Shown here: in pieces, positions 63,301 to 64,000 of the stretch
Layout: the number at the start of each line of letters is the position of its first letter
Numbering within the stretch: the first letter of the stretch is position 1
DNA from: Steromphala cineraria
Taxonomy: Eukaryota > Mollusca > Gastropoda > Trochida > Trochidae
Assembly (NCBI GenBank): GCA_916613615.1
Contig: OU744725.1
Span: 63,620,575 to 63,684,574, forward strand
DNA length: 64,000 bases
Reading direction: 5' to 3'
The notes under the pieces: model-generated
What the model saw: only the letters and a program-made list of their open reading frames with translations
The model's database searches: none
What the model was told of the DNA's origin: nothing
Position numbers and translations under genes: made by a program

Positions 63301-64000
63301 TTGTCTGGATCTGTCTCGATGCCATTCTCTGAGATGACATATCCCACATATTTCACTCGTCTTTTGAAGAACTTGCACTTCTTTGGGGCTAGTTTAAGTC
63401 CTGACTCCCGAAGACGACGAAATACAAGCTCCAGTCTCTCCATATGCTCCTCATACGTCCTAGAGAAAATGATGAGGTCATCCAGATAAATGAGGCAGAT
63501 GTTTAGGTTGAGATCCTCTAGACATTCCTCCATAAGACGTTGATATGTTGCAGGGGCGTTACACAGGCCGAAGGGCATTCTATTATACTCATAGAAGCCT
63601 AGAGGACCAACTGTGAAAGCTGTTCGTTCCTTGTGGTCTTCGTACAGCTCAACCTGGTGATACCCGCTCTTCATGTCTAGGACCGAGAAGTACTTCATTC
63701 CGCCTAAGTGGTCCAGGAGTTCTTCTATTCGTGGCAGAGCATACGAGTCCTTAATACTAAGATTGTTTAGCTGGCGAAAATCAATACACATGCGCAGCTT
63801 TCCATCCTTCTTGCGTGCCAGTACTACATTGGATGACCAAGGGCTGTGAGACTTCCGAATGACTCCTGCACTAAGTAGTTGGGTCAAGTGACTTCGAACT
63901 TCTTCATACATAGAAGGTGGGATTCTCCTGTGTCTCTGCTTGAATGGCGTATCATCTGTAAGGTTGATCTTGTGTTTGACAGCTGAAGAATGTCCCAAGT
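60315..64000 (-). CDS. pol: Ty3/gypsy retrotransposon pol (RT-RNase H-integrase), 5'-partial
   Basis: Polyprotein that copies element RNA to DNA and integrates it. The frame is open for 1,227 codons from the right edge to TGA at 60315-60317; its first full codon is TTG (Leu), so the true start, protease and gag lie outside. Residues from that codon: reverse transcriptase about 26-222 with D108 in FSVLDMKSGYHQV and YLDD at 171-174; RNase H about 327-447 with D333, E374, D400 and DADTLSR at 441-447; integrase zinc finger H586, H591, C621, C624; integrase core D651, D710, E746 in a D-X58-D-X35-E array; a GPY/F-like region about 861-895 in which the GPY is replaced (KWEEEVYTV). RT-RH-IN order is Ty3/gypsy. 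No chromodomain is seen. Residues about 950-1145 are acidic and low complexity, followed by an Arg-rich stretch and RRAPQRYGD. No stop or frameshift, so the copy looks young. Confidence 0.97.
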   Translation of the reverse strand, partial: LGHSSAVKHKINLTDDTPFKQRHRRIPPSMYEEVRSHLTQLLSAGVIRKSHSPWSSNVVLARKKDGKLRMCIDFRQLNNLSIKDSYALPRIEELLDHLGGMKYFSVLDMKSGYHQVELYEDHKERTAFTVGPLGFYEYNRMPFGLCNAPATYQRLMEECLEDLNLNICLIYLDDLIIFSRTYEEHMERLELVFRRLRESGLKLAPKKCKFFKRRVKYVGYVISENGIETDPDKVNKISDWPTPENPDQVRKFLGFAGYYRKFVKNFSTIARPLSILMPQGPAKKSKSRKSQEPANWIWGPDQECAFQELKKRLTSPPILGYANYRKPFELHIDASGRGLGSVLYQEQDGYLKVIAYASRSLNKSEQNYSAHKLEFLGLKWAVTEKFHDYLYGNYFEVVTDNNPLTYVLTTAKLDATGHRWLAALSGYNFTIRYRLGKAIIDADTLSRLPDMCTAKEDQIPTESVQAICNLASATNFVESLCLSASVTKEDDTPLSEDTCEINAREWRRTQSKDPVLSVIREHVQTGKRLDRSRHIGDPDVLAYSKVFQSLKIRRGVMFRVTSMDGEEQEQLVLPKRCRLSALRSLHDDVGHPGRDRTLSLIRERFFWPGMTKDIDNHIQQCDRCLRRKATPTRDPLVSIQTSQPLELVCMDFLTLEPSKGGQQHIFVVTDHFTKYAQAYPTKNMIAKTTADVFFNNFVVHYGLPKRIHSDQGQNFVGKLMSELCSLTGMDKSRTTPYHPMGNGITERFNRTLLSMLGTLDPDMKKDWKSYVGPLVHSYNCTRHETTGQSPFFLMFGRHPRLPIDLAFGLDITNAKSSSVSKYTKALQERLKMAYDLAVKNSSTAQARQKTNYDVRTRAAALEVGDRVLVKRVVFDGKHKLADKWEEEVYTVLHQLNSSIPVFTVARENGDGPRRTLHRNLLLPIGSLHEPLEEQVTKLNKPVKRKVKSANLPEVTERAASEFTDESEEEDPGGILIFTSRPTVATEETVARPTEVMEPVVGDTAVLPVVTESTERESSSAYSEPAVELEVQWDEEDSGEHPGDVHDSEHQAAQEPETDAIREEPQGTGEETVTELIVGDTTVTVPGHPEHDTAIEAESTPAASQVTDEVEEPIIQEETIPKTCEVPPVDPPPDNDGTAEEEASVLQPLPRRRRRLLPQIPEYALRRSSRQRRAPQRYGDIVMSTSAIQPDWAERAEYLRSLYDDGTFEGMPPHVLRAIVDLVQGKVK

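Noticed and set aside
60729..63489. Plus-strand and out-of-frame minus-strand frames within pol
   Set aside because: They overlap the intact pol frame, which has all expected catalytic motifs; the others are shadows.
63996..63998. Reading the first pol residue as a start methionine
   Set aside because: The codon is TTG and the frame stays open to the window edge; the preceding part of a gypsy polyprotein is expected outside the window.

Overview
The window looks like animal nuclear DNA, most probably from a bivalve mollusc. It is AT-rich, has no host gene I can support, and is filled with tandem and dispersed repeats. The bivalve call rests on one element near 3.3-4.84 kb: short ~155-bp tandem cores, an ACGG-type microsatellite and a tail ending in AGGTGAGCTAA. 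That layout resembles the pearl/Helitron-like elements of bivalves. This is an inference; the species cannot be read from the window.

Layout. 1-12,944 is a low-coding flank. It holds a minisatellite of ~60-bp units with an exact 121-bp dimer period (about 655-2,450), the pearl/Helitron-like element (3,332-4,841), a GGGCGCTTAT-bordered repeat (about 6,070-6,390), a 357-bp MITE flanked by TTAA (8,903-9,259), a ~113-bp inverted-repeat element (9,268-9,380), a 380-bp hAT-type MITE with a near-perfect 8-bp target duplication (10,410-10,789), a small inverted repeat beside it, a CRE-like motif cluster near 12.4 kb, and an ~85-bp-arm foldback that runs into the gap. 12,945-13,444 is exactly 500 N, a placeholder assembly join. 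13,445-59,740 is one unbroken head-to-tail satellite of about 261 monomers of 177 bp, about 34% GC. Several higher-order repeats lie inside it: 885-bp 5-mers, a ~2.1-kb 12-mer, 531/708-bp blocks, and a ~2.65-kb 15/16-mer copied in tandem. 59,741-64,000 is the 3' part of a minus-strand Ty3/gypsy LTR retrotransposon: a putative 3' LTR, a polypurine tract, and a long intact pol frame (reverse transcriptase, RNase H, integrase, long acidic C-terminal tail) that runs off the right edge.

How the parts relate. The satellite stops abruptly in mid-monomer at 59,740 without the decay expected at a natural array edge, and the retrotransposon 3' end begins there. The simplest reading is that a young gypsy element inserted into a larger satellite block, and that the array resumes beyond the window. 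The left array edge is hidden by the gap, so the true array size is unknown. A centromeric or other heterochromatic location is plausible but unproven. The satellite monomer happens to be a multiple of three and gives long chained reading frames, but six recurrent stop-creating variants argue against coding. I found no new enzymatic system; the most notable content is the nested higher-order structure of the satellite and the retrotransposon junction.
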